Assembly: GCA_964243295.1 (NCBI GenBank)
Contig: CAXTEJ010000008.1
Location: forward strand, 27,295 to 91,294
DNA length: 64,000 bases
Source: CAXTEJ01 sp964243295
Lineage (GTDB): Bacteria > Actinomycetota > Actinomycetes > Actinomycetales > Angustibacteraceae
Direction of reading: 5' to 3'
Shown here: positions 32,131-41,824 of the stretch, piece after piece
Layout: every line of letters begins with the position of its first letter
How positions within the stretch are numbered: position 1 is the first letter of the stretch
The notes under the pieces: generated by a model
The model's input: the letters and a program-made list of their open reading frames with translations, nothing else
Database searches by the model: none
What the model was told of the DNA's origin: nothing
Program-made: the position numbers and the translations under genes

Positions 32131-33092
32131 GCCCGGACGTCGGCGGCGACCCCGCCGCGCGCCCACCGGTGCTGCTGCTGGCCTTCAACCGGCCGGCGAC
32201 CACCCGCCGCGTCCTGGACGCGATCCGCGGGGGCGGCGTCCGCGAGCTGTACGTCGCCCTCGACGGGCCGCGCCCGGGCAACGCCCGCGACGCGGCCGGG
32301 TGCGCCGAGGTGCTCGAGCTCGTCACGGCCGCCGACGAGCCGTGGCGCCTTCACCTGCTGCGGCGCGAGACCAACCTCGGCGGCAAGGCGGGTGTCGTCA
32401 CGGCGCTCGACTGGTTCTTCGACCAGGTGCCCGAGGGCATCGTGCTCGAGGACGACTGCGTGCCCGCGCCCGACCTGTTCGGCTTCGCCGCGGCGATGCT
32501 CGAGCGGTTCCGGGACGACGAGCGGGTGTGGCAGGTGTCGGGATCGAACCTCATGGGTGAGTGGCAGTCGCAGGACCGCGACTACCTGTTCTCCAGCGGC
32601 GGCGACATCTGGGGCTGGGCCAGCTGGCGGCGGGCCTGGCAGCAGCGGGACATGGACGGCCGGCTGTGGGCCGACCCGCAGGCGCGCGCCACCGCCGAGC
32701 GCTTCCTGGGCCCCCTCGCGTGGGAGCGTCTCGCGCCCGAGTTCGCTGCTGCCGCCGACTCCGCGGTCGACGACGTCTGGGACTACCAGTGGGCGTTCAC
32801 CCGCGCGTGCCACGAGGCGCTGACGGTGTTCCCCGCGGTCAACCTCGTGGCCAACATCGGCTTCGGCTCCCACGGCACCCACACGGCCTACCACAAGTAC
32901 TTCGCCGAGATGCCCTTCGGGCGCCTGACCCACCCGCTGCGCCCGCACGACGAGCCGCTCGTCTTCGACCACGACTTCCAGTGGCAGGTGCTCGAGCGGG
33001 CGCGCACCGGGCAGCGGCCGCCGCTGCCGATGCGCGCCGTCCGCCGGCTCCGCCGGGTGCTGAACGAGGCCCGCGGCCACGCCGCAGGCTGA
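32127..33092 (+). CDS. GT2-like glycosyltransferase (HlpA-like)
   Basis: This 321-residue protein has a GT-A fold start (VLLLAFNRPATTRRVLDAI), the segment NLGGKAGVVTALDWFF, and a metal-binding LEDDCVPAP motif, typical of the glycosyltransferases related to 'hemolytic protein HlpA'. A GGDIWGWASWRRAW segment is characteristic of that group. It is soluble or peripheral and would add one sugar to the repeat unit. It is coupled to gmd by a 4-bp overlap. The donor sugar is unknown. Confidence 0.82.
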   Translation: MSPDVGGDPAARPPVLLLAFNRPATTRRVLDAIRGGGVRELYVALDGPRPGNARDAAGCAEVLELVTAADEPWRLHLLRRETNLGGKAGVVTALDWFFDQVPEGIVLEDDCVPAPDLFGFAAAMLERFRDDERVWQVSGSNLMGEWQSQDRDYLFSSGGDIWGWASWRRAWQQRDMDGRLWADPQARATAERFLGPLAWERLAPEFAAAADSAVDDVWDYQWAFTRACHEALTVFPAVNLVANIGFGSHGTHTAYHKYFAEMPFGRLTHPLRPHDEPLVFDHDFQWQVLERARTGQRPPLPMRAVRRLRRVLNEARGHAAG

Positions 33093-33100
33093 GCCGACGG

Positions 33101-34453
33101 TCAGTCGCCCCGCGTCGACGCCGGCTGCGGCTGGCGCGCGGCCAGCCTCGCCATCACGTCGTGGCGCAGCAGCAGCAGGTTGCGAGTCACGTGCACCGGG
33201 TTGAACTGCCGCAGCTGCAGCCACAGGAAAGGGCGCGTGCGAGGCGACATCACGTTGCCGAGCACCGAGGAGAACGCGTAGGCCGCGACGGTCGCGTAGG
33301 CCGCCCCGAGCGCTCCCAGCGGCGGGATGAGCACGAAGTTGAGCGCTGTGTTGATGACGGCGCCCGAGATCGTGCGCCACATCGACAGCCCCTGCTGGTC
33401 GAACACCGCCGTCCAGGTCGTCTGCGCCACGCCGAGGAAGACGAACGGCATGCTCAGGACGTGCACCCGAAGCACGGCCGCCGCGTCGTCGAAACCTGAG
33501 CCGTAGATGATGCTGACCAGCACCGACGACAGCCCGACGAGGGTGACGACCAGCACGAGCGCCACGCCCATGAACGCACTGACCACCCGGTCGTAGATGG
33601 CGACGAAGGCCTCGCGGTCGCGGACGAACATCGCTGTCAGCCCGGGGGCGAGGGAGGTCATCAGCACGACGGGCAGGAAGTAGGTGAACTCCGACAGCCG
33701 CACTGCCGCGGCGTACTGCCCGACCTGGTCGGTGCTGGCCAAGAAGCCCAGCATGACCTGGTCGAGCCGCATGTAGATCGCGATCGACAGGGCGGCGACC
33801 ATCAGCGGCGCCGTCTTCTTGAAGTAGTCGTACGTCGTCGCCGACGCCAGCACCTCGGTGCCGGGCTCGCCCTCGTGACGGCGGAACTGCAGGAGCATCA
33901 CCAGCGCCGTCACGGCGGTCTCGACGATGGCCGTCGCGGCCAGCAGCGGCAGCACGTGGTCGCCGCCGTGCAGCGCGAGCCCGAAGCGCAGGGCGCTGCT
34001 GACGACCGTCCCGCTGAGCCGGGCGCCGGCAGCGCGCCGGGCGTCGAGCCGGGACTGGAACCAGTAGTCGAGCACCATCACCGGGCGCAGCAGCAGCGCG
34101 AAGGCCGTGAGGACGACGGGCCAGCCGGCCTGCGAGAGGTGTGCGGGCAGCACCAGGGCGAAGCCGATCGCCAGCACCTGGATGCCGCCGGCGAGCATGG
34201 CGGCGAGGCGCGCGGCGGTGCGCAGCAGCTGCCGGGTCCGCTGCGGCTGGCTCACCAGGTCGCGGACGAGGATGGACTGGCCGACGTCGACGAGCGGGCC
34301 GACGAGGGCGACCGAGCTGACGGCGAACGCGTACGTGCCGAAGCCGCTCGGCCCCAAGGCCCGCGTCAGCACGACGGACACCGCCGCGCTCAGCACGAGC
34401 TGGATCACCCGCTCGGCGGTGAGCACCCCGATGCTCTCGATCACCTTCCGCAC
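33101..34453 (-). CDS. Wzx-type polysaccharide flippase
   Basis: This 450-residue membrane protein has about twelve hydrophobic segments and the N-terminal pattern of the polysaccharide-export/MATE-like superfamily (LTAERVIQLVLSAAVSVVLTRALGPSGFGTYAF). It would flip lipid-linked repeat units to the outer face. The start is a GTG; the C-terminus is only 8 bp from the convergent glycosyltransferase gene. It ends a minus-strand group with the epimerase, acyltransferase and glycosyltransferase genes. Confidence 0.88.
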   Translation of the reverse strand: MRKVIESIGVLTAERVIQLVLSAAVSVVLTRALGPSGFGTYAFAVSSVALVGPLVDVGQSILVRDLVSQPQRTRQLLRTAARLAAMLAGGIQVLAIGFALVLPAHLSQAGWPVVLTAFALLLRPVMVLDYWFQSRLDARRAAGARLSGTVVSSALRFGLALHGGDHVLPLLAATAIVETAVTALVMLLQFRRHEGEPGTEVLASATTYDYFKKTAPLMVAALSIAIYMRLDQVMLGFLASTDQVGQYAAAVRLSEFTYFLPVVLMTSLAPGLTAMFVRDREAFVAIYDRVVSAFMGVALVLVVTLVGLSSVLVSIIYGSGFDDAAAVLRVHVLSMPFVFLGVAQTTWTAVFDQQGLSMWRTISGAVINTALNFVLIPPLGALGAAYATVAAYAFSSVLGNVMSPRTRPFLWLQLRQFNPVHVTRNLLLLRHDVMARLAARQPQPASTRGD

Positions 34454-34463
34454 AGGCGCTCCC

Positions 34464-35396
34464 TCAGGCCCGACCGGCGGTGAGGGCCTGGTCGTCGCAC
34501 CACGCGCGCACGCAGTCGCCCACGGCGTTCGTCAGCGGGCGGGGCTGCCAGTGCGGCAGCAGCCCGCGCAGCCGGCCGATGTCGGCGACCCACCGCTCGG
34601 GGTCGGTCGTCGAGACCTGACCCCGGAAACGCACGTGCTTGGCCGTGCCGGCCGCGTCGGCGACGGTGTGCGCCAAGTCGGCTATCGAGGTCTCGACGCC
34701 CGTCGCCACGTTGACCTCCAGCGGCAGCCGGTCGACCGGCAGCGCGACGAGCCCGAGCACGGCGTCCGACAGGTCGTCGACGTGCAGGAAGTCGCGCGCC
34801 TCGTGACCGGTGCCTCGCAGCACGATCTCGGTGGCCTCCGGGTCGAGCGCCTGCGCCGCGATCTCGTAGGTCAGCAGCCGGCGCTGGCGCGCGCCCACGA
34901 CGGAGAACAACCGGCAGCTCAGCGCGGGAACCCCGTGGAACCGGCCGTACTCGGCGGCGAGCAGCTCCGCGGCGAGCTTGTGAAAGCCGTACGGCGACAG
35001 CGGCCGCGTCGGGTCGCCCTCACCGACGGGCAGCCGCTCGGGCTGGCCGTAGACCGCCGCGCTGCTGAGGTTGGCCACCACCGAGCCGGTGCCGGCGCGT
35101 CGCACGGACTCGAGCACGGTGCGGAAGGTCAGCACGCTGCGGGCGTAGCCGTCCGCGGGGTCGCTGACGCTGGCCGCGACCGAGGCGCTGCCCGCCGCGT
35201 GCACCACCGCGTGCGGCGCGCAGCTCGCGACCAGTTCGGTCAGGTCGTCGCGGGTGAGGTCGGCGACGTGCGCCCCGGGCGCCGGCGTCCGGACGACGCG
35301 CGTGACCTGCCAGCCCTGCGCCTCGGCGCGGGCGGCCAGCGACGAGCCGAGGAAGCCGCTCGCGCCGGTCACCAGCAGCCGGCCCGCGGCGCTCAT
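34464..35396 (-). CDS. NAD-dependent sugar epimerase/dehydratase
   Basis: This 310-residue extended SDR has the cofactor loop LLVTGASGFLGSSL, SSAAVYGQPERLP with a following YGFHKLAAELL (Tyr and Lys of the active site), and FLHVDDLSDAVLGLV. It would modify a nucleotide sugar for the polysaccharide; the exact product cannot be assigned. It overlaps the acyltransferase gene upstream by 4 bp. The ATG at 35396 gives the Rossmann start at once. Confidence 0.86.
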   Translation of the reverse strand: MSAAGRLLVTGASGFLGSSLAARAEAQGWQVTRVVRTPAPGAHVADLTRDDLTELVASCAPHAVVHAAGSASVAASVSDPADGYARSVLTFRTVLESVRRAGTGSVVANLSSAAVYGQPERLPVGEGDPTRPLSPYGFHKLAAELLAAEYGRFHGVPALSCRLFSVVGARQRRLLTYEIAAQALDPEATEIVLRGTGHEARDFLHVDDLSDAVLGLVALPVDRLPLEVNVATGVETSIADLAHTVADAAGTAKHVRFRGQVSTTDPERWVADIGRLRGLLPHWQPRPLTNAVGDCVRAWCDDQALTAGRA

Positions 35397-35971
35397 GCGG
35401 TCGGCCGCAGCTGCCGGATGACGCGGGCGGGGTTGCCGGCCACGACGGTGAAGGGCTCGACGTCGCGGGTGACCACCGCCCCGGCGCCCACGACGGCGCC
35501 CTCGCCCACCGTGACGCCCTTGAGCACGATGGCGCGCGCCCCGACCCAGCATCGGTCGCCGAACCGCACGGCCGCCGACGGCACGTGCGTCCAGTCCTTG
35601 CGGCCGGACATCCAGGCCACCACGTCGCCCGAGCGGTGCTCGGCGTCGAGCGAGTGGCTGTCGTGGTCGAACACCAGCACGTCGAAGCTGATGAGGACGT
35701 CGTCCCCGACCGTGATGCCCGTCGCGGCGTCCAGGATCGTGCCGTGCCCGATCGACGTCCGGTCGCCGACGACGATGCCGGCGCCGGCGCGCTCGACGAC
35801 CAGCACGCCGCTCACCGAGCTCGAGGCCCCCACGTGGACGGTGGCGGGACGCGCCCGAAGCTCGACCCTCATGGCGTCGACCTGGCTGCCCGGGCCGACG
35901 GTCACCGCATCACCCAGCCGCCTGCGGCGCGCGCGTCGCACCGCCGCCCCCAGCGCGTGGCGCGGGTTCAC
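35393..35971 (-). CDS. Hexapeptide-repeat acyltransferase
   Basis: This 192-residue protein has the left-handed beta-helix repeats of the acetyltransferase family (VGDRTSIGHGTILDAATGI, VGDDVLISFDVLVFDHDSH, VRFGDRCWVGARAIVLKGV, VGEGAVVGAGAVVTRDV) with the catalytic-type His in FDHDSH. It resembles WcaF/MaaT sugar O-acetyltransferases and would decorate the polysaccharide. It starts at a GTG that overlaps the stop of the glycosyltransferase upstream and ends overlapping the epimerase start. Confidence 0.88.
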   Translation of the reverse strand: MNPRHALGAAVRRARRRRLGDAVTVGPGSQVDAMRVELRARPATVHVGASSSVSGVLVVERAGAGIVVGDRTSIGHGTILDAATGITVGDDVLISFDVLVFDHDSHSLDAEHRSGDVVAWMSGRKDWTHVPSAAVRFGDRCWVGARAIVLKGVTVGEGAVVGAGAVVTRDVEPFTVVAGNPARVIRQLRPTA

Positions 35972-37179
35972 CGCCGCGCCCGCTCGACGGCGTCGCGGCA
36001 GGCGGCCAGCAGGGCCTGGCCGTGCGCGGCCGCGAGCTCGCGCTCACGCTGCAGCGCCTGCGGCTCCGCCTCCGGCGACGTCCCGGCGGAGTCCCACACC
36101 ACCTCGAGCGCCGCCGCGAGGGAGGCCACGGAGTCGAGGGAGAAGAACGTCGCCGACGGCGCCTGCTCGCGGTGGACGGCGATGTCGGAGCACACCAGCG
36201 GGCGGCCCAGCGCGACGGCGTCCTGCACGGTCGTGTTCCAGCCCTCGGACGAGGACGGCTGCACCACGGCGACCGACGCACGCAGCAGACCCTCGAGGTC
36301 GGCGCGCGGCACCAGGCCCAGCACGTGGACCAGGTCATGCACGCCCGAGCTGGCGACGGTCTGCAGCAGCTCGGACAGCAGCGCGTTGCTGGGGTCGCGG
36401 TAGTCGGCGAGCATGCCCGTCATCACCACCGGGATGCGGACGCCGCGGTCGGCGAGCAGCCCCAGCGCCTCGACGAGCATCCGGTGGTTCTTGTGCGACC
36501 AGAACTGGTTGGCGCACAGCAGGAAGCGCTCGGGTAGGCGGTATCGCTGCACGCTCGCGCCCGGGTCGCTGCCGAGGGCGTCGAAGGCGTACCGCGAGGG
36601 GAAGCTGACGACGCGGGCCTTGTCGGCGTGCTCGGGGACGAACCCGAGGAAGTCGGCCTTGGCCGCCTCGCTCGAGAGCACCACCACGTGGGCGTGCTCG
36701 GCGAGCTGGCGCGCCTGCACGTCGCGTGTCGCGATCTCGGCCGGGGTGAAGAAGGAGGGGTTGGTCAGGTGCTGGAAGTCGGGGATCCATGCCACCCGCG
36801 CCATCGGGCCCGGCGGGCGCACCGGCAGCGCGGTGACCGGGAACACCACGTCGGCCCCGGCACGCTCTGCCGCCCACTCGGGGTCGTGCGGCTGCGGCAG
36901 CCGCGCGAGCGTGCGCACCCGTCGCTCGCCTGGCAGGCCCCCCGCCCGGGCCGGCAGGCCGAGGCGCCGGCGCAGCCGGGCCTCCCCCGGCACGGGGCGG
37001 ACGTCGGCCACCCGCACCGGCCGCGTGCCCTCGACCACCAGGCCGGGCCGACGTCCGACGAACAGCACCTCGTCGCCCGGCGCGCTGGCGGCGACCAGGC
37101 TCTGGGCGGTGACGACGGAGTACGCCCCGCCTGCCGTCCACGCCGTCGAGCTCAGATCGAGGACCCCGACGGAGGTCAC
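35968..37179 (-). CDS. GT4-family glycosyltransferase
   Basis: This 403-residue GT-B protein has ARVAWIPDFQHLTNPSFFT in the acceptor domain, then the donor-site signature FLLCANQFWSHKNHRMLVEAL and QPSSSEGWNTTVQDAVALG with the conserved Glu. It would transfer a sugar to the growing repeat unit. The GTG at 37179 gives a sensible N-terminus (VTSVGVLDLSS); upstream open frame is Arg/Gly-rich and unlikely. It is the first gene of the four-gene minus-strand group ending in the flippase. Confidence 0.85.
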   Translation of the reverse strand: MTSVGVLDLSSTAWTAGGAYSVVTAQSLVAASAPGDEVLFVGRRPGLVVEGTRPVRVADVRPVPGEARLRRRLGLPARAGGLPGERRVRTLARLPQPHDPEWAAERAGADVVFPVTALPVRPPGPMARVAWIPDFQHLTNPSFFTPAEIATRDVQARQLAEHAHVVVLSSEAAKADFLGFVPEHADKARVVSFPSRYAFDALGSDPGASVQRYRLPERFLLCANQFWSHKNHRMLVEALGLLADRGVRIPVVMTGMLADYRDPSNALLSELLQTVASSGVHDLVHVLGLVPRADLEGLLRASVAVVQPSSSEGWNTTVQDAVALGRPLVCSDIAVHREQAPSATFFSLDSVASLAAALEVVWDSAGTSPEAEPQALQRERELAAAHGQALLAACRDAVERARR

Positions 37180-37350
37180 CCGACCACCGTCACGGCACCG
37201 CCCCCGTGGGCGGCCGGGGGCGCGAGGGGATGAACCGGCACGTCTGCTGACACCCCGGCATCCTAGCCCGCCGCCGCCGGTCGGCCGGCGCACCTGATCG
37301 GCTGCCGTGGGCGCCGGGTTCGACATCTCGCTCGGCACCAAACGTGGCTG

Positions 37351-38721
37351 CTACCTGCGGTGGCCCGCCGAGGCGGTCCGGCTGGCCCGCAGCCCACCCC
37401 ACCTCGGCCACACGCCGTCGGGCGTGGCCGTGGGCGAGGTCGTCCTGGTCCAGGCCAGCACGATCCCCACGGCCCAGTAGTACGGGACGGCACCGAACGG
37501 TGACTCCAGGATGACGCCGAAGGCGGCGAGCACCGGCACCAGCAGCACCGTCACGGCAGCCAGCGTCTGCGCGGGGGTGCGGGCGTCACCGCGGCTCAGC
37601 GAGCGCCAGGCGAGCACCCCCACGGCCACCACCAGCACCAGCTGGGCCGCCAGCCCGATCAGGCCCAGCCTCGCCACCGTGTTGAGCGCGAAGTTGTGCG
37701 GTGCGCGCACCCCGGTGTACTCGGTGCCCTCGTAGCGGGCGTCCGCCCCGGTGATGTGCATGAAGTCCGGCCCGAAGCCCACCCCGAATCCCAGCCGGCC
37801 GGGCTCGTCGGTGACGTAGGAGGTGATGGACTCGTACACCGCGCTGCGCGCCGAGATCGACCCGGTCGCCTGCTCCGAGCCGGTGACGGTCGACACCAGC
37901 CTGGCGCCGGTCGAGGTGAAGACCAGGCCGACGAGCAGCAGCACCGCCGCCGACCCGCCCAGCAGCACCAGCCGGCGCCGTCCCGCCGGGGTGCCTGCCA
38001 GCAGTCGGACATGCCGCAGCATGACCGGAGCGAGTGCGACCAGCGTCGCGATGAGCGCTGCCCGGTTCTCGAGGTTCATGACCAGGTACGCGGAGACGAG
38101 CAGCAGGACGGCGTACCCGGCCTGCCGGGCGCGGGTCGCGGCGTCCGACAGCCGGATGACGCACCAGATCACCGCGATGCCGCAGACTCCGGAGTCGAAG
38201 TCGTTGCGCAGGGCGAAGACGGCCGTCGGACCGAGAGCGATGGACGTCGGACCCCAGCCGACCAGCGTCACGAGCACCCAGGCGGAGTGCGCCGCGAGCA
38301 CCCCCGTGAGCACCCCCACCCGCAGCCGCGCCCCCAGAGCCGTCGCGAGCAGGGCCGTCGCGGCGTACAGGTAGGGCGCGAAGTCCCGCAGGCCCACCGC
38401 ATTCGGCACGCCACCGAGCACCAGGCGCACGACCGACCACCCGAGCAGCACGACCAGCGCCACGCCGGCAGGCGAGCGCAGGGCGGTCCGCCAGGCGGCC
38501 ACCAGCTGCCGCGCCCGGACCAGGGCCACCACGGACACCGCCAGGAGCACCAGGTCGGTCAGGTAGACGGTGGTGCGGGGTATGCCGACGTAGGAGCCCC
38601 AGCGGCCGGAGGCCAGCAGCCAGCAGACCAACGCGGACAGCGCCAGCGCCGCCCCTCGACCGCCCTCGCGACCGACCTCGCCGGTCCGTCGCTCGTCGAC
38701 CGCGGCGGAGGGCACCGTCAT
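37351..38721 (-). CDS. O-antigen ligase/polymerase-like membrane protein (Wzy type)
   Basis: This 456-residue protein has about ten to twelve hydrophobic helices and a large loop (about residues 270-345) with ARSAVYESITSYVTDEPGRL, GFGVGFGPDF and RAPHNFALNTVARLGLIGL. That GxGxG...PHN pattern is typical of the Wzy_C/O-antigen ligase family. It would polymerise repeat units outside the membrane. It stands alone on the minus strand, 171 bp from the glycosyltransferase gene, and is divergent from the gene at 38976. Confidence 0.82.
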   Translation of the reverse strand: MTVPSAAVDERRTGEVGREGGRGAALALSALVCWLLASGRWGSYVGIPRTTVYLTDLVLLAVSVVALVRARQLVAAWRTALRSPAGVALVVLLGWSVVRLVLGGVPNAVGLRDFAPYLYAATALLATALGARLRVGVLTGVLAAHSAWVLVTLVGWGPTSIALGPTAVFALRNDFDSGVCGIAVIWCVIRLSDAATRARQAGYAVLLLVSAYLVMNLENRAALIATLVALAPVMLRHVRLLAGTPAGRRRLVLLGGSAAVLLLVGLVFTSTGARLVSTVTGSEQATGSISARSAVYESITSYVTDEPGRLGFGVGFGPDFMHITGADARYEGTEYTGVRAPHNFALNTVARLGLIGLAAQLVLVVAVGVLAWRSLSRGDARTPAQTLAAVTVLLVPVLAAFGVILESPFGAVPYYWAVGIVLAWTRTTSPTATPDGVWPRWGGLRASRTASAGHRR

Positions 38722-38975
38722 GCCGGCGGCCCTGGCGCGACAGGCGCCTGGCGCGCTCGGCGGTCGGCTGTCCTCGGCACGGCGTCCACCCTAGCCCGAG
38801 CCGACGGGCCTCCCCGTCCACCGCGGAGCCGGAAGGGCGCCCGCTCGGCGGGCCCCACCCGATGACATCAGACATCTCGCCGCGAGCCGGGGTGCTAGTT
38901 TCGTCGACTCGATGGCGGCACCGGCCGCCGTCCGCGGGGCGACTGCGCCTCGGCCGTCGAGGACAGGATCCACCG

Positions 38976-39755
38976 ATGAGCTCCACCCTGGTCGTCGTCC
39001 CGACGCTCGGTGAGCGGCTCGAGCTGCTCGACGACTGCCTCACCTCCCTCGCCACCCAGACGCCACAGCCGCAGGTCGTGATCGTCACCTCCGCTGTGGC
39101 GCGGGAGCGGCTCGAGCAGCTGGCCGGGGAGCGGGCCGATGTCGTCGTCCAGACCCGGCCGGGCCTGAGCGCCGCCATCAACGAGGGGTGGGCCCTGGCC
39201 GGGCCGGGGACGACGTACCTCGCCTGGCTCGGCGACGACGACCTGCTGGAGCCGGGCTCACTGGCCCGCGCGCTGGCGTGCCTCGAGCGGGCTCCGCGGG
39301 CCTCGATGGTCTTCGGTGCGTGCCGTATGATCGACATCACCGGTCGTGAGCTCTTCGTCAGCCGTCCGGGCCGCATGGACGCCAGGTGGCTGCTGTCGTA
39401 CGGCAGCAACCGCATCAGCCAGCCGGGCACGCTGTTCCGACGCGAGGCCGTCGACGCGGTCGGTTCCCTGGACGAGCAGCTGCGGCTCACCATGGACCTC
39501 GACCTGTTCCTGCGGCTGCGCGGGTGGGGGCCGCTGGTGCGCACCAGCCACGTCCTTGCGAGCTACCGCGTGCACGACGACACGCTCAGCCTGACGAACT
39601 TCGCCCAGTCGCGGCAGGAGGCGCGCATGGTGCAGCGGCGCTCGCGTCCCGCCCGGCCGCTCGACCCGCTGAACGAGCGCGTCGCGACCTTCGCCAGCCG
39701 GGTGTGGCACAAGCTCGACACGAGCCGCCCGCGGGGCCGGCTCGAGCGCGCGTGA
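38976..39755 (+). CDS. GT2-family glycosyltransferase
   Basis: This 259-residue protein has a GT-A fold: LVVVPTLGERLELLDDCL at the N-terminus, RPGLSAAINEGWALA, the metal-binding LAWLGDDDLLEPGSL, and a late RISQPGTLFRREAVDAVG with LTMDLDLFLRL, which is typical of GT2 enzymes. Donor and acceptor are unknown. Its stop overlaps the GTG of the next glycosyltransferase by 4 bp. The 254-bp gap upstream serves two divergent genes; a TAGTTT hexamer near 38893 is a possible -10. Confidence 0.87.
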   Translation: MSSTLVVVPTLGERLELLDDCLTSLATQTPQPQVVIVTSAVARERLEQLAGERADVVVQTRPGLSAAINEGWALAGPGTTYLAWLGDDDLLEPGSLARALACLERAPRASMVFGACRMIDITGRELFVSRPGRMDARWLLSYGSNRISQPGTLFRREAVDAVGSLDEQLRLTMDLDLFLRLRGWGPLVRTSHVLASYRVHDDTLSLTNFAQSRQEARMVQRRSRPARPLDPLNERVATFASRVWHKLDTSRPRGRLERA

Positions 39756-40783
39756 GCCTGCCGCGCAGCCTTCTCGTCGTCGCGGACACGCTCGACGGTG
39801 GTCTGGGGGCCGCCGCGCGCCACCACGTGCGCACGTTCGCGAGGGACGGCTGGTCGGTGAGGCTCGCCGCGCCCGGGGCGCGGTCACTCCCCCCGGACGA
39901 AGCCGGCGTCGACCTCGCGGCGCCACCATCGGCGTTCGACCTGCGGGGCATGCTCACGGCCGCGCGCCGGTTGCGCGTGCTGGCCGGGTCGCCACGCCCG
40001 CACGTGGTGCACGCCCACGGAACGCGGTCGCAGGCGCTGTGCCTGCTCGCCTTCCGGTCACGCCCCTTCGTGACCTTCCACGGCGCCGGCCGGCTTCCCG
40101 GCCAGTCGACGGTGGGAACCGCTCTGCGGGGGGGCTTCCTCCTGGTCGCGCCGACGCTCGCGCGGCAGGCGTTCTCGGTCGCCCCCGGCACCGGTCCTGG
40201 CTGGACGACGCTGCTGAGCGCCAGCCCCCGCCTCGCCGGCCTCGAGCGGCGCACGCGAGACGAGCTCGCCCCCGACCCGCTGTTCGTGTGGGTCGGGCGG
40301 TTGTCACCGCAGAAGCGCCCCGACCTGTTCGTGCAGGCGGTCGCGGCGGTGCGCGAGCGCGTGCCGGGCGCGCGCGGCGTCCTGCTCGGGGACGGGCCCG
40401 ACACCGACGCCGTCCGCGCGCTCAACGACGAGCTGGGCCACCCGGTGCAGCTGCTCGGCGACGTGCCCGATGTCGAGCAGCACCTGCGACGGGCCTGGGC
40501 GTTCTGCCTCTTCAGCCACTTCGAGGGGATCCCGTTCTCGCTGCAGGAGGCGATGTGGGTGGGGGTGGCGCCGGTGCTGACGCCGCTTGCGGGCAACCAG
40601 CACCTCGCCGGCGACGCCGCGCAGTGGGCGCCCGAGCTGCCCGAGGCGGTCGCGGCCATGACGCGCTGGTGCGACCCGTCGCGGGCTTGGCAAGCCGGGC
40701 AGGTGGCCGCCGACCGCGTCCGGGCGGTCATCAGCGCCGACGACCCGCACGAGCAGCTGGCGCGCGCGTACGGCGCCGCCTGA
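39752..40783 (+). CDS. GT4-family glycosyltransferase
   Basis: This 343-residue GT-B protein has the N-terminal LLVVADTLDGGLGAAARHHV, VVHAHGTRSQALCLL and the donor site FVWVGRLSPQKRPDLFVQAV, then FSHFEGIPFSLQEAMWVG with the conserved Glu. It starts at a GTG coupled to the preceding gene and is followed by a small hairpin (40790-40806). Confidence 0.86.
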   Translation: MSLPRSLLVVADTLDGGLGAAARHHVRTFARDGWSVRLAAPGARSLPPDEAGVDLAAPPSAFDLRGMLTAARRLRVLAGSPRPHVVHAHGTRSQALCLLAFRSRPFVTFHGAGRLPGQSTVGTALRGGFLLVAPTLARQAFSVAPGTGPGWTTLLSASPRLAGLERRTRDELAPDPLFVWVGRLSPQKRPDLFVQAVAAVRERVPGARGVLLGDGPDTDAVRALNDELGHPVQLLGDVPDVEQHLRRAWAFCLFSHFEGIPFSLQEAMWVGVAPVLTPLAGNQHLAGDAAQWAPELPEAVAAMTRWCDPSRAWQAGQVAADRVRAVISADDPHEQLARAYGAA

Positions 40784-40789
40784 TCGGGC

Positions 40790-40806
40790 CCTGCTCGCTG
40801 AGCAGG
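40790..40806. terminator. Small hairpin before the GDP-fucose synthase gene
   Basis: CCTGCTC and GAGCAGG form a 7-bp stem around a 3-base loop, starting 7 bp after the glycosyltransferase stop. It is weak for a terminator and may only attenuate read-through. Confidence 0.4.
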
Positions 40807-40843
40807 TAGCGTGGTGCGGACGTCCGACTCCGAGGGGAGCACC

Positions 40844-41824
40844 GTGAACGACCTTGACGCGTCGACGCGTCGACCGCTCGACCGCTCCGCCCGCATCTAC
40901 GTCGCCGGTCATCGGGGCCTGGTCGGCTCGGCGATCTGGCGGCACCTGCTCGCAGAGGGCTTCAGCGACCTCGTCGGCGCCTCGTCCGCCGAGGTCGACC
41001 TGCGCGAGCGCGACCAGACGCTCGCCTTCTTCGCGCGCACCCGCCCGGACGTCGTCATCGACGCCGCAGCCAAGGTCGGCGGCATCCTCGCCAACAGCAC
41101 CTACCCGGCGGACTTCCTCAGCGACAACCTCCGCATCCAGGTCAACGTCATGGACGCGGCCAAGGACCACGGCGTCGAGAAGCTGCTGTTCCTCGGCTCG
41201 TCGTGCATCTACCCCAAGCTGGCCGAGCAGCCGATCCGCGAGTCGAGCCTGCTCACCGGTGCGCTCGAGCCCACCAACGACGCCTACGCCATCGCCAAGA
41301 TCGCGGGCATCCTGCAGGTGCAGGCCAACCGCCGCCAGCACGGCCGCCACTGGATCTCCGCGATGCCGACCAACCTGTACGGCCCCGGCGACAACTTCGA
41401 CCTCAACGGCTCGCACGTGCTTCCCGCGCTGATCAGGCGCTTCGACGAGGCCGCCCGCACCGGCGCGCCCGAGGTCGTGCTGTGGGGCACCGGCACGCCA
41501 CGGCGTGAGTTCCTGCACGTCGACGACCTCGCCCGCGCCAGCCTGTTCCTGCTCGAGGGCTATGACAGCGACGACACGATCAACGTGGGCGTCGGCACCG
41601 ACGTCACGATCCGCGAGCTCGCCGAGATGGTGGCCGAGGTCACCGGCTTCGAGGGGGACGTCGTCCAGGACACCAGCAAGCCCGACGGCACCCCCCGCAA
41701 GCTGCTCGACGTCTCACGGATCAACGCCCTCGGCTGGCAGGCCGAGATCGGTCTGCGCGACGGCATCGCCAGCACCTACGCGTGGTACCGCGAGCAGACC
41801 GCCGCACGGGGCCTGGTTCGATGA
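40844..41824 (+). CDS. fcl: GDP-L-fucose synthase
   Basis: This 326-residue epimerase/reductase converts GDP-4-keto-6-deoxymannose to GDP-L-fucose. It shows the NADP loop IYVAGHRGLVGSAIWRHL, KVGGILANSTYPADFLSDN, GSSCIYPKLAEQPIRESSLL and NDAYAIAKIAGI (catalytic Tyr and Lys). With gmd at 31114 it makes fucose a likely component of the polysaccharide. The GTG at 40844 has a GAGGGGA ribosome-binding site. It overlaps the next gene by 4 bp. Confidence 0.95.
   Translation: MNDLDASTRRPLDRSARIYVAGHRGLVGSAIWRHLLAEGFSDLVGASSAEVDLRERDQTLAFFARTRPDVVIDAAAKVGGILANSTYPADFLSDNLRIQVNVMDAAKDHGVEKLLFLGSSCIYPKLAEQPIRESSLLTGALEPTNDAYAIAKIAGILQVQANRRQHGRHWISAMPTNLYGPGDNFDLNGSHVLPALIRRFDEAARTGAPEVVLWGTGTPRREFLHVDDLARASLFLLEGYDSDDTINVGVGTDVTIRELAEMVAEVTGFEGDVVQDTSKPDGTPRKLLDVSRINALGWQAEIGLRDGIASTYAWYREQTAARGLVR

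Noticed and set aside
35965..35971. Another GTTCACC string
   Set aside because: It lies inside overlapping coding sequence and is single.
37586..39544. A 652-codon open frame on the minus strand
   Set aside because: It is a frame-shifted shadow of the polymerase and glycosyltransferase genes with low-complexity Arg/Ala/Gly content.
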